Source: Dysidea avara
Taxonomy: Eukaryota; Porifera; Demospongiae; Dictyoceratida; Dysideidae
Reading direction: 5' to 3'
DNA length: 64,000 nucleotides
NCBI RefSeq assembly: GCF_963678975.1
Contig: NC_089281.1
Coordinates: forward strand, 23,292,765-23,356,764
Part shown: piece by piece, positions 23,204 to 38,200 of the stretch
How positions within the stretch are numbered: position 1 is the first letter of the stretch
Layout: each line of letters begins with the position of its first letter
Position numbers and translations under genes: made by a program
Notes under the pieces: generated by a model
Databases searched by the model: none
What the model was told of the DNA's origin: nothing
Seen by the model: the letters and a program-made list of their open reading frames with translations, nothing else

Positions 23204-26200
23204 CTGAAATGTAAAATGTAATTGTAATTCATCAGCAGGTTAATACGATTACCAAGTACGATGACAAGAAGAATACTGGCCTTTCCACAGGAGACACACT
23301 TGTTCAAAAGAGCACTTACTGCCTTTTCACCACGACATTTACCACATAAATCACCTAATCAAAATCAAAACTAATGAATGATATTTATTGATTTTCAAAC
23401 TAACAACCCATACAAATTTAAAGATGCTAGTTACATACAAACATCTGATATTTGAAAACAGCAAAAAATTGAAGTGGAGAGAAATAAGGCTAACAAGTTA
23501 GTGACTGACTGATGAAATTCAGTGTATGGAGTCTGAGGACATACCCGCACTACAGGCCATTAAAAATTATGCATTCTGATATGGAACTCGGCGACAAGTT
23601 TGATGTAAAGTTACTGATGCAAGCTGCAAATATCTGAGGGATTTCAGTGTTCTGTTCATAGAAAGATAATGAGATAGCTAAATTCGAGAACCGTGAATTA
23701 TACAACTAATTGTTCAACCCTAAGAATAAGTCAAAGATGGTGAATTGCTCTGTTCCAAAAGTAAGGACGAAATTTTTTTCTTGTCAGCGGAATGATGGTA
23801 CATTTAATGTTCTTCTCTAATAACTCCAGAATGCAAGGTTTTCCCATCTTTATGATTCTTCCAATTGAGAGCAACAGCATTTTAATTTGTTTACTGGGTG
23901 GATGAAATTCACAAAGTTCACCATAGTGCAATCAAAGAATATTGTTCAAGTTGTGACATGTAATCAAGCTAAAAAAGTTATGGGTTCAATTGTAGGTGCT
24001 ATTCTTTCACCGGAGGTGTAGTAAAGTGATGAACTGTACTGTTTGAAAAAGAAATACTGGCACAATATGACACTGAGCCATCTGAAATATGATTTTATGG
24101 GTGCTTTATAATCTGCCTGTTAATTTATTAGAGTACATGATAGCTCTGTTGGAGTTCCTTGATCTTAAAAAAATGAGGGATAAACTTCTCTGAAATAAAT
24201 TTGAGAGAGGTTCTAGCCATTCTTCTGCTATGCTCATGCTGTTAACAGCACACCCTAGTTTTACACATTGGCTGTTTTGGTTCCACTGTATACTTTATAA
24301 AAGATGATGTAAACATTGCAGTGTTAAAGCGTTAGACATGCACTTATCTTGATGAAAAGCCTTTCACTAATTTTACATAGCAATTATCTCATAAAAATCT
24401 GTGTAAAGATATATGATGGCCCAAAATTAAAGGCCAGGTACTAAGGTCTTAGCTATTATTATAGTCTCATAGCCAGTTAGCCATTTCTACTTCAGTATAT
24501 ATAAAATAATGCATGAGTGACTGAGTGTACATGCTGGAAACCACTTTATAGTAATGATTGGCAAACACCTTATGTTCAAATCATGAACGCATTCTAAAGC
24601 TTATGCAATATCCAAGGGCATAGCCAGGGGGGGTTCGGATGGTTCGGACGAACCCCTTTCAGAGGCAGAATTTTTTAAAATTAAAAATCACACCAACTCT
24701 TACAGCCCTGGAGCTCTCTGGTAGCTAAATATTTGCACACTGGCGCGGCTCTGTACTACTTTTGAGGGTGACGCTGCATTAATGCTAAATCATTGATGAA
24801 TTAAGTACTGCATCGCGTGATCAAATGTGCACATGATGCATAGTGGAATTGGCGAAGGACTGTTGGTCCATTTGGTTAAGAAATATTACAAGGCAGTAGC
24901 TGCAATAAACTTGAGTGGTTGTGTTATATGTGTGTCAGGTTAACACAAACCGTGAATAGTTGATGTATATTTACATGATGAATGTTTTGTTTATTTGTCA
25001 CATGTTACGAGCACGCGATATATTACAGCACATTTCGAATAACGCTGTGGCTAACCTCCCGGTATCAGGATTTACAAAATCAACATTATAATACCGGTAT
25101 CGGGATTTTACCCACTGACCAGCAAAAACTTAGACAAAAAACGTCGGAAAAAAAGAAAAAGAAAAATTGCACTAAAGTAGATATCCGACTCTTGGCCATT
25201 AGTATCCTCTAGTCCACTGTGCTAACTAATCAACTACCAGTGCAAGCTACGGATTTCTGTTCTTTTTCACCTTATAAAGGCGAGTTGTAAATGATACTAT
25301 ATTTAAGAAGACTAATGAAGAAGAAACCAAGGCTGAACCCGACCCTAACCCTAACGCTAACATTGAAGTCTGCCTGTTTAGCATAATGATGTCTTTCACT
25401 GTCTGTATGAAGGTAAGTTTTTGATGAGTTCGAGGTGAGCTAGGGTTGGCCCGCGTGTAATATTAACTAATCTTCACTTCTAAACAACATACTGACAGCC
25501 AACTTCAACCTCTTAGCACATGGGGAGTCCTCCACATTTGAGTCCTTAGTTTCTTCCGGGTATACATTATTCTTGGTCGGTCCTCCTGTTGATATTCAGT
25601 AACTTCAGGCTTGGCTTGTGCTCCAATATATATTTTTGGGCAGAGTTTGAAGAGGTTGAAGTTGGCTGTCAGTATGTTGTTTGGAAGTGAAAATTAGTTA
25701 ATATTACAAGTATTATACAATAGGTTTATAGTTTCTATAAGCTGCATAAACAGCAGTGTGTAGGTTTTAGCTAGTTAGATGCACAAACAGCACCATTTAA
25801 CATTACTGCCCAAGGGCACATTTTGTGTATGCATCATATTTGTTCAAACATGGTTCAGGGGAAGCACCCAAGTCTTCCCCCAAAGACATTCCATGCACTT
25901 CAAATCTGAACCCCCTTCCAGAAAATCCTGGCTATGCCCCTGACACCCTGTTATGAAACAAGACATACAGGATAACACACATACCTTTTCTATCACAGAC
26001 ACACTGGCGGTCATCGTCATCATAGTGATACACATTATTACATATACTACTACTTCCATCCACTCTGCTACACTGACAATAGCCAGGTGGGCAATAATAG
26101 TATTCCAACATTCCATTAACAGATCCAACATTTATACGATGGGCCCATTGGCCTTCCTGAAATGCACAAATCATCAATATGTAACAATAAAATGTATTAT

Positions 26201-29200
26201 GGATGAACAGAATGGGTGCCAATGTCGTAACAGGCAATTATATCTCATTCATTCACATTGAGGTAATATGTAATTTCTTTCTTGCACACATATAATCAAT
26301 TTACATATTATGTGATTGGATCTGGGAAAACCAGTCTTATTGCTGCCAATGACAGCAGATTTGATTTTCACCATGAACACAAATCTACATGAATGCACTA
26401 TCAAATTTCACTGTCAAAGTCAGCCAGGCTTAAGCTGGCTGCTTTCTCAAGCCCATACAAACGATTTGGGGTCTTAATGGAGCTCTGGGGATGGCTGTAC
26501 AGCTTCATGGTGTTGAACAAAGGTCTGTGCTCTTCCAGTTTTATTGGAGCTTGCCTGATACAGTCAACCTCAAGTTAAAAAGGTGGGAAACTTAGCTGTT
26601 GGCTACTTGTCAGTGTTAGGGGTAACTTGTTACCTATGTAACGAGTTATGTAATATTATTATTTTTGTGGTAACTAAGTAATATAACGAAATAATTATGC
26701 TATAAAAACTAGTAATATAGCTCAAGTTACTTTACTTACAAATGTAACACATTACCTAAACAATTAAGTTACTGTAACGAATCGAAATTTATTACTACAA
26801 GTAACAAAGTTACTAATCTCATTACCAATCCACTGAGCAATGCCTAGCCACAACAAAGTAACGAAGCCCACCTCGAATTAATGAATGAAACTTACTGACC
26901 AGTTTCTTTCTCTTGAATACAATTATAACCAAGATTTACACATTGTCCAACAACGCAATCATGTCACATGATATGTGGTAGTTGCACACGTGACAGCTTA
27001 AGGCTGTGAACATAAAGTAATATAATATGTAATATTATTATAGTTACTTTATTTTATGGGTAACATCAAGAGTTCACATACTGAGGAGAGTATCCTACTC
27101 TCATATACCCCTGTAGAAGGGCGTATCGTGAAGTTATGGCGTAGCACTTCTGAGTTTGCCCGTTTTTCTTTGTATAATTAATGATGTCATTAGTTGAACA
27201 GAATATCGATTGAACGCGTGTCTAACAACGTCACTAGCAACCTGATTAACTCCAACTCTAAGCGTTTCTCACTGAACTACAATCATTCCTTTATGGGTTA
27301 AGTAGGCGTTTCTTGCTAAGCCATTCGCGAATACGGCTATCCTGAGCGTCGCGGGTGTGAAATGGTGTTAACGCTTCTTGCACTTTTATGGCTGCTCATA
27401 CGTCACAAACCACAACATCTTGTTGTTACATCATAACTTCACAATACGCCCTTCTACAGGGGTATATGAGAGTAGGATACTCTCCTCAGTATATATATTA
27501 TGAACTCTTGGTAATATGTAACTTTAACTAAATAGTTTTAGTTCCAAGCAATAGTAATAATAATATGCAATGAGTATTGCCCCAACATTGCTACTTGTAT
27601 AGTGGATGCTTGACATGTATGCAACTCTTGACACATTTAAATAGGCAGTAAGACCGGTTTTCCCAGAGACAGCCACATACAGAATTTAAAATTAAAGCAC
27701 CTGCTGTTAAGAATGCCTACATAAATCATACATAATACTCAGTAATAAAATATTATATGGTACACAGGAATGACATAAAAGCTTTGATGGGATGGTGGCA
27801 TTAAATTCTTGCAATCTGTATATATATAAAGCTGTAAAACTGTCTGTCTGTCTGAATTCTTTCTTCGTATCGCCACTAACTCAACAATCAAAGCATGTAT
27901 TGATATGTGATTTTAACGAAATTAAGCAACTCATCACCTGGCAACTCCAAGTTTGTTGTTAAAAATTGCTACGTGCTTTCATTCGCTCTCTACAGAGCAT
28001 TGAGAGCATTGGTGTAGATGAAAACTTGAGCTACATTCCTGTTGAAACCACGAACAAACAGACATAGCGTTAGTGCATAGAACTGTTAACCCAAAGGTCC
28101 AGGGTTCGATTCCTGCCCATGCCAACTTTATTTCCTTCTCAATGCCACCTTTTCATGACACACTTTTTCATATGTCAGCTATTGATGATGATTACTCAGC
28201 AATCTGTGCACGTATCAACATGACACGACTCACAGACAAAATGAAATGCTCGCCATCTGGCTACGTCGCAAAGTTTATTGCAAGCTTCTACATGTGTCCC
28301 TTCATCCGTTACAGCATGTTGAAGGCCATGATGTAGAGAAAACTTCAGCTGCATTCTATTGCTAACCACACAATAAACAGCTCAGCTGGTAAAGAACCTC
28401 CCTGAAGTTGTGGTTGCTGCTGTGCAGAGTGTGGGTTTGAATCCCACCAGTGACAAAACTTTTTTTCCCCTTTTGGTGCATACTTTTTCTAACTCGACTT
28501 TTTTTTTCATAGTAAGTTCATAGCATCCTGCCTGATATTGCTTCACAGCATAATTATGGAAAAGTATACAGTAGCACATTTGATAGGTATAGGGCAGGCA
28601 TGGGCAAGCCAATTGGGTGAAGGTTTGTTTGTCTGTGTGTTTGTCCCGTAAGTTCTATTAGAGTAAGTGCCTTCTCTTTGTAACTCCAATTCTTCGTGAT
28701 ATTAACTACTTGCCTAAATTATAGCCAGGAAGTATGTACCCATGTATTAAGTTAATTTTGCTCACACCTTCGCTTGCAGTATAGTTACAACTGTTTTAAA
28801 TACTCTTTGTTGACCACATTATTACAGTGCCTGCATAATAGGGCATCACCACATAATATGCACATGTCTTGATAATTATTGGATTAGCTTACATGCAATT
28901 CTGCTGTTTAGTTAACCCCATGTTCATTATTAGGCTTGTATGATGGTGGTTAATGTGAAAATGTGAAATGCTCCTGCACGTAGAGCAGGTACCAATGCTA
29001 GTATTATATAACTTCACTTGCTTGGGTACAAGTTTTCTAAAATATGCCCTTAAAATTGAGTGCCAGTCACTATTCTATTGTTGATCAAATAGATACTCTC
29101 AATATGGTTGATAATAAGGTGGCTTAGCATCAATTTTCATCATTATGAAATGGATATTTCTTGCTGAAGTTTTGTTGAAGCATTTTGCTATTAAAGAAGA

Positions 29201-32200
29201 GATGCCACTCCAAAAAATTAAACAAAATTTATGTTTCATTTACATAAGGTTTCATTGTCACAAAACCCTACAGTATGCATGCATTAATTAAAAGAGTGCA
29301 ACATACATTAAACCATGCGTGTGCTTTCTAATAATGTGAGCTTGAAATTAAGCCATAAAATAAAGAGCACACTGACTGCCACAATTGCATAGAAAGTAAT
29401 TAATGGAGGTCTGCTGGTAAAAAAAAGAACTTAGTTAGGCTTTACTCATCAAAAGTGCTCTGTACATTATTGACATGTGTGCTAACAGAAGTGTAACTGT
29501 TGTGAAATGTGAATATAATACCTCTAATATAATTTTGTTCTCCTCAGGTACACAGCTAACAATATTCTGATCATCAACATCATCACATTGACACTCATAC
29601 TCATCCTCTTCACCAGTAGAGTGTAGCACATGACCAGGAGGACATGAAGTGATTGTCAAGTTGAAGTACTGAACTTGCTAAATATACAAAAAAAATCAGT
29701 AAAATACAGTAGGACCTTGATTATCTGAACCCTTGATAGTATAAGTGACTGCTCTATTAGAGTATATCGTCATTAGGTGAACGTTCTATTAGAGTAAGTG
29801 TATGTTTTATTAGAGTAGTTGAACGGAACACTGTATATATATAATAAATGAATGGGCTTTATTTATTTGAACAAATTCACTTGTCTGAACACTTTTATGA
29901 TTGATCTGGCACACAGGTGTTCGGATAATGGAGGTCCTACTGTATTACAACATGTTGGTAATGTATATGTTAAAGCATCGCTGTGAGCACAAAGTGCAAA
30001 ATATAGAGTGGGTAAGAGACTATAGGTAAAGCTGAGTGCTATATTTCATCTTGAACTACTCTTTTAAGTGATATAATTTATTGCACAAGTAAGATGATGC
30101 TTTAACTGTTATAGAGATCCATCCTCAACCAGAGGACAACATGCAAAATCCAAAATCCATGGAATAGTGTTTTTGAAATCCACATCATTTTCAATAGATT
30201 TGTCAGTGTGCCCATACAAGCACAGCTTCTTCTGGCATCATAGCATTGCCACCCACACAGAGTTCTAATTGAATGGGCTACCATCATGTTCTATTCTATA
30301 ACTAGCTGCGGTCATGTAAACAATAGCTATAGAACTGTTGTTGTATTTTAACTTTGATCTTCCCATATGCACAGTTCTATACATATGTTCATTTACCTAT
30401 ATGCATGAGTGTAAGATTGAGCTTAACTATCTGCTTTGATCTGTAAAGTTTAAAGTGGAGGAGAAAACCATACAATGCTAAAAACTAGTCTTGGATACAC
30501 ATAAATACTCAGTCACTATAACAATATTAATGTATAATGGTTGCTTAACACACACTCCCTCAACAATCCTTATATCAGTCACTCAATACAAACAAATCCA
30601 CAGAATATAGTGGAACATCACTCATGGTTCTTGCAATGTACTATGGATTATGATAATCTATTTTTATAGCATATAGAACAATGTTCTTTGTCAAATAAAA
30701 CATTTAAAATAGCAGGATAATACTTAGGTGGTGCTAAGCATTTAAAATGCATCATTTAGCCTCTACTGAGCTTTGGCAGACCAAACTTTGGATTTTATAT
30801 ATATATATATTGATTTCTCAGAAATGGCTTTCTTGTTTTTAGCTAATGCTATATTTGACACTCAAAATGTTTCTACGATGGTTTACAGTGGCAGAGTTTT
30901 GGTGGACACCCTTGATTTTGGGGGATCCCTACTAAACAGCATTACCATAGTGCATGATTAGTTTGCTTGCCATGATATAAATGGTGCAAACTCACAAACA
31001 GACAACACTTACTGCTGATAGTTCTCTAAATGCAGATACTTCTATTCTGTGTGCAGTATTTAGTATTTCATTACTAATTCTTGATACACTGAACTTCACA
31101 TTGATGGTAGGATTAGATGGTTGCAGTGCACTAGCTGATGGAGTGAACTCTAAGGAAACACCCTGTCAAACAGAGCAACAACTACAGAGTTACTATAAAC
31201 AGTAGAAAACCACTCAAAAAATGGTAAACAGGAATCATGTAGTTCAAGTTTTACACTTACTTCGTTTTTTCTATCTAGTATTTGAATGGTATCTGATGTT
31301 GGATAGTTCTGTTCGTCAAACGATAAAATTACTAATTTAATCATTTCTCCAGGAAAGGCTTTAATCTGAATGGATATAAATACAACAGCAATATGTAACA
31401 GTATAAAAACTAACTTTTTACAGCAGGCAAGCACACTTTTGGCTATAGCTACATAGACTAAATATGAAGCACACACACATACACATGCACACACACATAA
31501 ACGTAGTTACGAAAATAATTTATGCATTTTGCCTATACATACGGAAAAAGCATTTAGCCTAAAATGGAACATGCATGTCAACTACATAACAGCTAAAGCC
31601 AACAAGACATTGGGATTTCTCAAACGTAATATCTCATGTGCCTTAATCCATGCTAAGAATTAGCATACACAGTATTTATTCGTTCCCAACTCGAATATGC
31701 TGCAACAGTGTGGGCACCCTGGCAGTCTACCTTAATATCCCAGTTAGAGCAGATACAACGAAGAGCAGCCCGGTTTGTTACCAATACATACACACGTGAC
31801 CCTACTGTTGGCGTAACTAACCTTATGGACCAGCTGGACTGGGAATTACTTGAAAGCAGACGATTAAAATTAAGATTATCCATGATGTACAAAATTATCC
31901 ACAATGAAATTGATATCCCATTTGATTTGTATACTAACTTTGCAACATATTCCAGTACAAGAAATTATCATCCTTTTAACCTCCTATCATTGCAAGCATC
32001 AAAGACCTCATATCAGTCCTCATTTTTTCCAGCAATAATTTCACTTTGGAACAATTTACCTAACCTAGCTAAAGACTCTACTTCACTTGAAGTATTTAAA
32101 TCTATAATTAATTATAATTTACTTATTGTATTGAATTATTATTATTTTTTTGTAATTTGTCTGTACATTTTTCTTCATTTCTGAAGTTGTACAGTATAGG

Positions 32201-35200
32201 TAAATAATAATAATAATAATAATAATATGCTACAAGCTGTCTGTGGATCAGGTCACCACTGTTTTGTGATTTCTTTCTGCATTTCAATACAATTTTGATG
32301 TAAAGATTTCAACTACAGACTTTGGCCTGTCTCTAGTGGAATTTTTCATCTCACCCATGTGCTATTTGAAGTTAAATGCCCTGGAAAGAAGACCAAATTC
32401 TCTCTACATTCATTTTCAATATTTCTTTTTGCAATTGTGCTCACATCAATATTGCGCTCGCATCAGTATTACGCACGTGTATAGCTAAAAAAATATTTTT
32501 GAAATATTGGGGCAAGCCTGAGTGCACCCCAGTCAAACATTAGTAGAACAGCCAACCATAATCATTGCACTCCAATTATTGCACTCCATTGGTACGGTAT
32601 AGGGCATAAAATGTATATAGCACTCCAACCTAAAGACTAGTTAAACAGTTGGCAGCGCATACTTAAATATTCAGCACATATACCATTTACTTCGTGGCTA
32701 CAGTCATTATTTATATAGCTTTAAGTGCCTGTCTACCAGTTGTCTACCAGTGAAGAAACAGTGTTATGGTGGATACTGCATTGGACTTACGTATGAGTTT
32801 GTGGCTGTGATTTCTAATCCAGAATTTTTTTTTGTCATAGTTGCATTTTTAATTCAACTTTTTGCACTTCAAAGTGGTCAAATAATTACACAGTGTAGTT
32901 CAGGCCTGGGGTCAAATACTTTGAAAAGTATTTAAATACAAATACTTATACCCAGGATGTATTTCAAATACAAATACTTTTTACAGCATTTAAATACTTT
33001 TAAAAACACTCCTGTACTTTGATCTGAACTACATGTTACACAACCACCCAATAGTATACACCTCTGTTTTAATGAGTATCGTTCTAATAAAATTTCAAAT
33101 GTATGGTAAAAACAACTGACCACTTGTAATAGCTTAGTAACTAGCTAGCTACTTAACTTATTGATTACATCTTATAAACGTAAGTTCCTCAAATTGTTTG
33201 TCAGTTAAATGGCATCGATCAGGGCAAAATACTTTACTTGCTATGCTGAAAAGTCTTTCTATGGGTGCTGAGGATGCAAGTACGCAGAAATCTTGGCTAA
33301 AGGTGGAAATTTACAGATTTTACAGAAATTTTATAACCAAATAAATTTTACAGATTAGATCATACAGATTCTCTTCCAAGCAAAGTATTCGAAATATTTG
33401 CAGAACGTATTTTAAGTTTTTACACAAAGTATTTAAGTACAAAATTAATACATGTTGTTTCAAAACTTTAAAATACAAATAATACTCAAAAATAGTATTG
33501 AAATACAGCTAAATACAAATACTCATGTATTTGACCCCAAGCCTGGTGTAGTCATTTGTTAATGGACACCTGCTAATTATAAGTGTAAAGTATTTCCAAG
33601 ATAACATACAATGGTTAGAAATAGAGCTGCATGTCTATAGCATGTTTATACCCTTGGTATGACATGTAGTTTCAATGCAAACATCTGTTTATTGCAGTAT
33701 ACAGCACACATCCTGCACTTAAGCATTTATAATTACATATTGCATTCGCAAAGGTTCACCCCCTTGATGGTAAACATCTGTCTAGCTATTTTGCATTATG
33801 ATATTTCTTTTGATGTCTGGTGACTCAATAAGATTGTTAGTAGCAAGATTCCTGTGGAGTGGTTATATATACTATTTAGTAACACTTGTGGTTTCACCTG
33901 TGGTTGCTTACTCTTACAACTGAAGATTAACAAAACCAAACATGAAAAAGTCCTGCTGTTAGTTTCCTTCTGAGAACAAAACAGATATTGATAGGATGAA
34001 ATTGAGGAGCCTACACACTACCACCGTGCTCAAGGAGTTACCTTGATGTTAGCAACTACAGTGTGCCCATCTGGTTGACTACAACTAAACTACATTTTTC
34101 AATAGTGTCAGAAACTTTCTAACAAAGCCAGAACATGCTGACTGATGATTTATAAGCAATTTAGAGCCCCTCTGATGATATGGATTGGCTAACCTTGGAG
34201 GGATGTTCTATCTATAATTTTAAAACTTTTAAGGTACTACTTTGAAGCACTGGTTGGGTAAATTTAAGCAATCATTTCCATATGTGTGCTATGATCTGTA
34301 CCAATGGGAGAGAAAACCTTCATACATCAGTAATGTTCCCTTGGACTTATGTTACATTAATGACGAACATATATAGCTTTTCCTCAACTTGTAACCGAGC
34401 TTTAATTTATAAACAAACAGTACATAAGCAGAAAACTAACACTTTGATTGAGAAGAACAAAGTCAACAGCTGGAGTCTGCAATGCTAGTGATTCATCAGT
34501 AGAACTGACTATATCGTGACCAGTATTGGTATTTCCAGTGCTACAGAAATCAATGTCTTTGGTAATTACATATATAATCACATTATCCTACCTATTAGTC
34601 TGTATAAACATAATTATTGTATAGCTAATATAAAACGCACCCATAAGACATGAATGGCTGTCGTAAGACACTCGAAGTATTAAAATAAAAGTATGGTGGA
34701 AAATATGAGTACCAAGAACACAAAGCCAGTTCACTAGTATAAATAGCGGATCCTATCACAGCTTTATTTCCTGTGAAGTTCATTGACACCTGTAATACAG
34801 CATGTATGGGTATGCCATCATAATTATACTGTAGTAACAAGTACGCACTTGGCTCCATTCTTCAGGGGGTACAGTGGCACTACTGTACCGGATGAAACAG
34901 AGTGGGTTGAAGTAAGTCCTCTCAAACACTGCCGGGAAGCTTGCTCTGTTACTTACAAGTGCAGCTCCATTTCTGTAGATAAAATTTATATGTATGCGTA
35001 ATAACAGCCAATATCAGCAGTGACTGTGTTATCAAGCTGTACATCAGTGCAGTATATATGCGTCACCCTCCTAAGTACAGTTTCAAGAAGGCACCATGAT
35101 AAATTTGCAAACCTTTTTTGTGACAAGTGTCCAATAAACTTATATACATTTAGTGTTAGGCAAATTTAGGCAAAAACTATATAGACAAAAACTATATAGA

Positions 35201-38200
35201 CAAGTACACCAAAAAATTTGGAATTTTCAGCTAAAGTAGGGACCATAGCACATTGATAAAAGTACTGAAATAAGCTGGAGTTGTACACGATATTAAATCA
35301 CAGTAGAACAATAAGAAGTGTTCTATCCCTACTGTGCTCAAGATACCATAATGGAAATGCACAGTAGGGATATAACACTTCTTATTGTTTTATTGTGATT
35401 TAATATTGTGCACTACTCCAGCTTGTTTCAGTACTTTTCATCGATGTGTTATGGTCCCTACTCTATACTCTAGTTGACTGGTGAACCCATGCATACTGCA
35501 TCGAAGAAAGAAATAGCACCACATGCCCCAATTATCAATTATCATCTGAAAAGTGAAGTATCCATTACACTTCGTTGTCAACCCGTTATACAGCATTACG
35601 AATCAAGAACTCTGCAATCAAAGTAGTCACTATGAAAAATATGGATGATTTCCATTATGAAGAGAAGCCACCATGCACTACCACCAAATCGACATCTTTC
35701 GCTGTCAGCAAAGATAAATGGGACACAAAAGAGGACACTGGTAAGTCCATGAAGAATGCATTCTACGTACTGCAGTATGCCAAAAGGCATGTGTCCAGCT
35801 GAAGTGACGTCGAACAGTGAAAAAATCAAGTCCGTAGCCTTAGCCGTTATTGAGTTACCCTTCTCTGCATGCATCAGTCAGTCAGTCACTAGAAAATTCC
35901 GTTTAATAATTTTTGTTTTAAAATTTCATAGCAACTTGTTGAAAGCATTTCGAGTCAATTTGAAGGCTTGTTTGGGCTTAGTTGTACCTAACCAATAACT
36001 ACTTCATTGTCATCAGGGAAAAGTGAGAATGATTTTTGGGTAATTTTTTTTCATGTGCCATGCCCAAACCTTTGTTGTCCCTACTATACAGTACTATCGT
36101 ACTGTATGATACATGGAGAAATCTTGTTTAGTTAGTAGGTATTACTGATTTTATAAAGAGCTCAGGTGACTGTAGCTTGAACATGCATAACTGTTTCACA
36201 TCTAGACAGAAAGAGGGGTGAGAGTTTACGCCAAATCATCGATGGCACATAAGTAAATTGCATTTACCAACTTTAATTCACACAATGATAATAACATGCA
36301 TACCATAAACAATGAAGTTTGGCATGGTTTTTGGAAAATCAGCATGTAAAGCTTGACTGATAAAAGTTTGGTGGTAAATTTACCATGCAGCTGATATTGA
36401 ACAATATTATGCTAGTTGGCAAATAAAGTTTGGGGAATTTCTTTAATTTGCATTCTCATCAACTGTTGTATAGTATTGCTATAGAGTGCTATAGAGAATG
36501 AACTTTTTTGTAATATGGACATTTTGGTACCACCTATCTTAATTATCATGGTGTTCTGATTTTCTTGCTAAATATACTAGCAAGTGTGATATACACATAT
36601 TAGTAGCAAGGGCGGGGGGCTGGGGTCTAGATTGGTGATATCATGGCCTAGCTGTAAGTTGAAGGCCAAAAAAAACTGTTGGCAATAGTTGCCCTCCACC
36701 AACTAGACTATATCTCCTTATTTATAACTGCTTGCTACACTGCTCCTCTAAGAATACTGTGACTGCTCTATTAGAGTATCTTGAATTATTGACGCTATTG
36801 AGCTAGGCTCTCCATTGCAGCTACAGATAATTTTAGGGGGGCTAATCCCCCCATAATTTTTTCACAGGGGATGCAGCCCCCCTTTCTCCACCGCCCCTGA
36901 TTAGTAGAGCAGCATAGTGCAAAAAATGGGCATTTCATGATAGAAATTTGAAACTTTTCACACAAATTATACTGTTTATGACATTTTTGATATAGTGATT
37001 TGACCTTTGGTGACCTTTACAGCCATTTTTACATTGAAAATTCATCATTTCTGTATTTATTTCCCTGAGGCATTATTTTACACTGTTAAAACATGGTTTC
37101 AAATTAAAGGTGGTGATCTAAGAAACAACTTAACTTTTGCTTGAAGTAAATAGCTCATTCCACTCCAAAGTTTTTGGTCAGTTTATTAGTGACAAAATTC
37201 TTGGAATTATTTACCCTTTCATGGGGTCTAAATTACCAATGAGCAGGTAACCTTGTATAATTTCATGGCTAATATAAACGATCATAACTTTGAAACAAAA
37301 TCACCTCGCTAATGACTTCAAACAAAAACCAAGTTGATACATTAAGCAAGACATTAATTTGAAACCACATTTTAAGTTAATCATGTAAAATAATGCCTCA
37401 GAGAGAAAAAGGCAAGAAGGTTGAATTTTCAATCACCAAAAGTCAATTTTGTGATGTCACTATATCAAAGTGCAATTTGTATAGAAAGTTTTCAAATTGT
37501 ATCAAAAATGACAGCACAATTAATGCCAGTCTAATATGTCGAGTGCTCTCATTAACAAGTATTTCTGTACTAATCTTCACAATAAATGATATTTTTAGCC
37601 AAGGCATTTATTTTAGACACCATACTTGTAATGCAGATTTCACTAACGTAATTCCCATACAGAAATAAAGAACTAAGAAGTACTTCAGAGAGCACTCTAC
37701 AAATGATTTAATACCTGCCAGAATTATTGGTAAACATAAGATCTGCTCCAGGGTTCACCACAATTTGACCAAGTGACAACAAGTGCACTGCCCCTCCATC
37801 AAATGTTCCAGCATCATTATCCACAAAGGTAGCAGGTCCAGTGAAGTGAAGTATACCAGCAACTGTCTAAATGGCCAACCAGTACTCTTAATGAAATGGC
37901 ATAAACACTTTAATGCACACATACATGCATGCATAAAAATATATAATACTAGACTTATTTTGGTAACATTATTTTAAAATGTTATCAGAATCAAGTCTTG
38001 TATGAATGGTTGGTACTAGTGCTTGTAGTTCTACTAGCATATTAAAAATTATAAATTTAAAAATGAAGTAGGGATCCAAGCTATAAAAAGTAGTGAAACA
38101 AGAGATGAACAATGGTAGCTATTACAGCATAGCTCAGTGGGAAATCCCTACTTTGGCATTGAACACAAAATAATTGTTATACCATGCCAAAGTAGGGATT

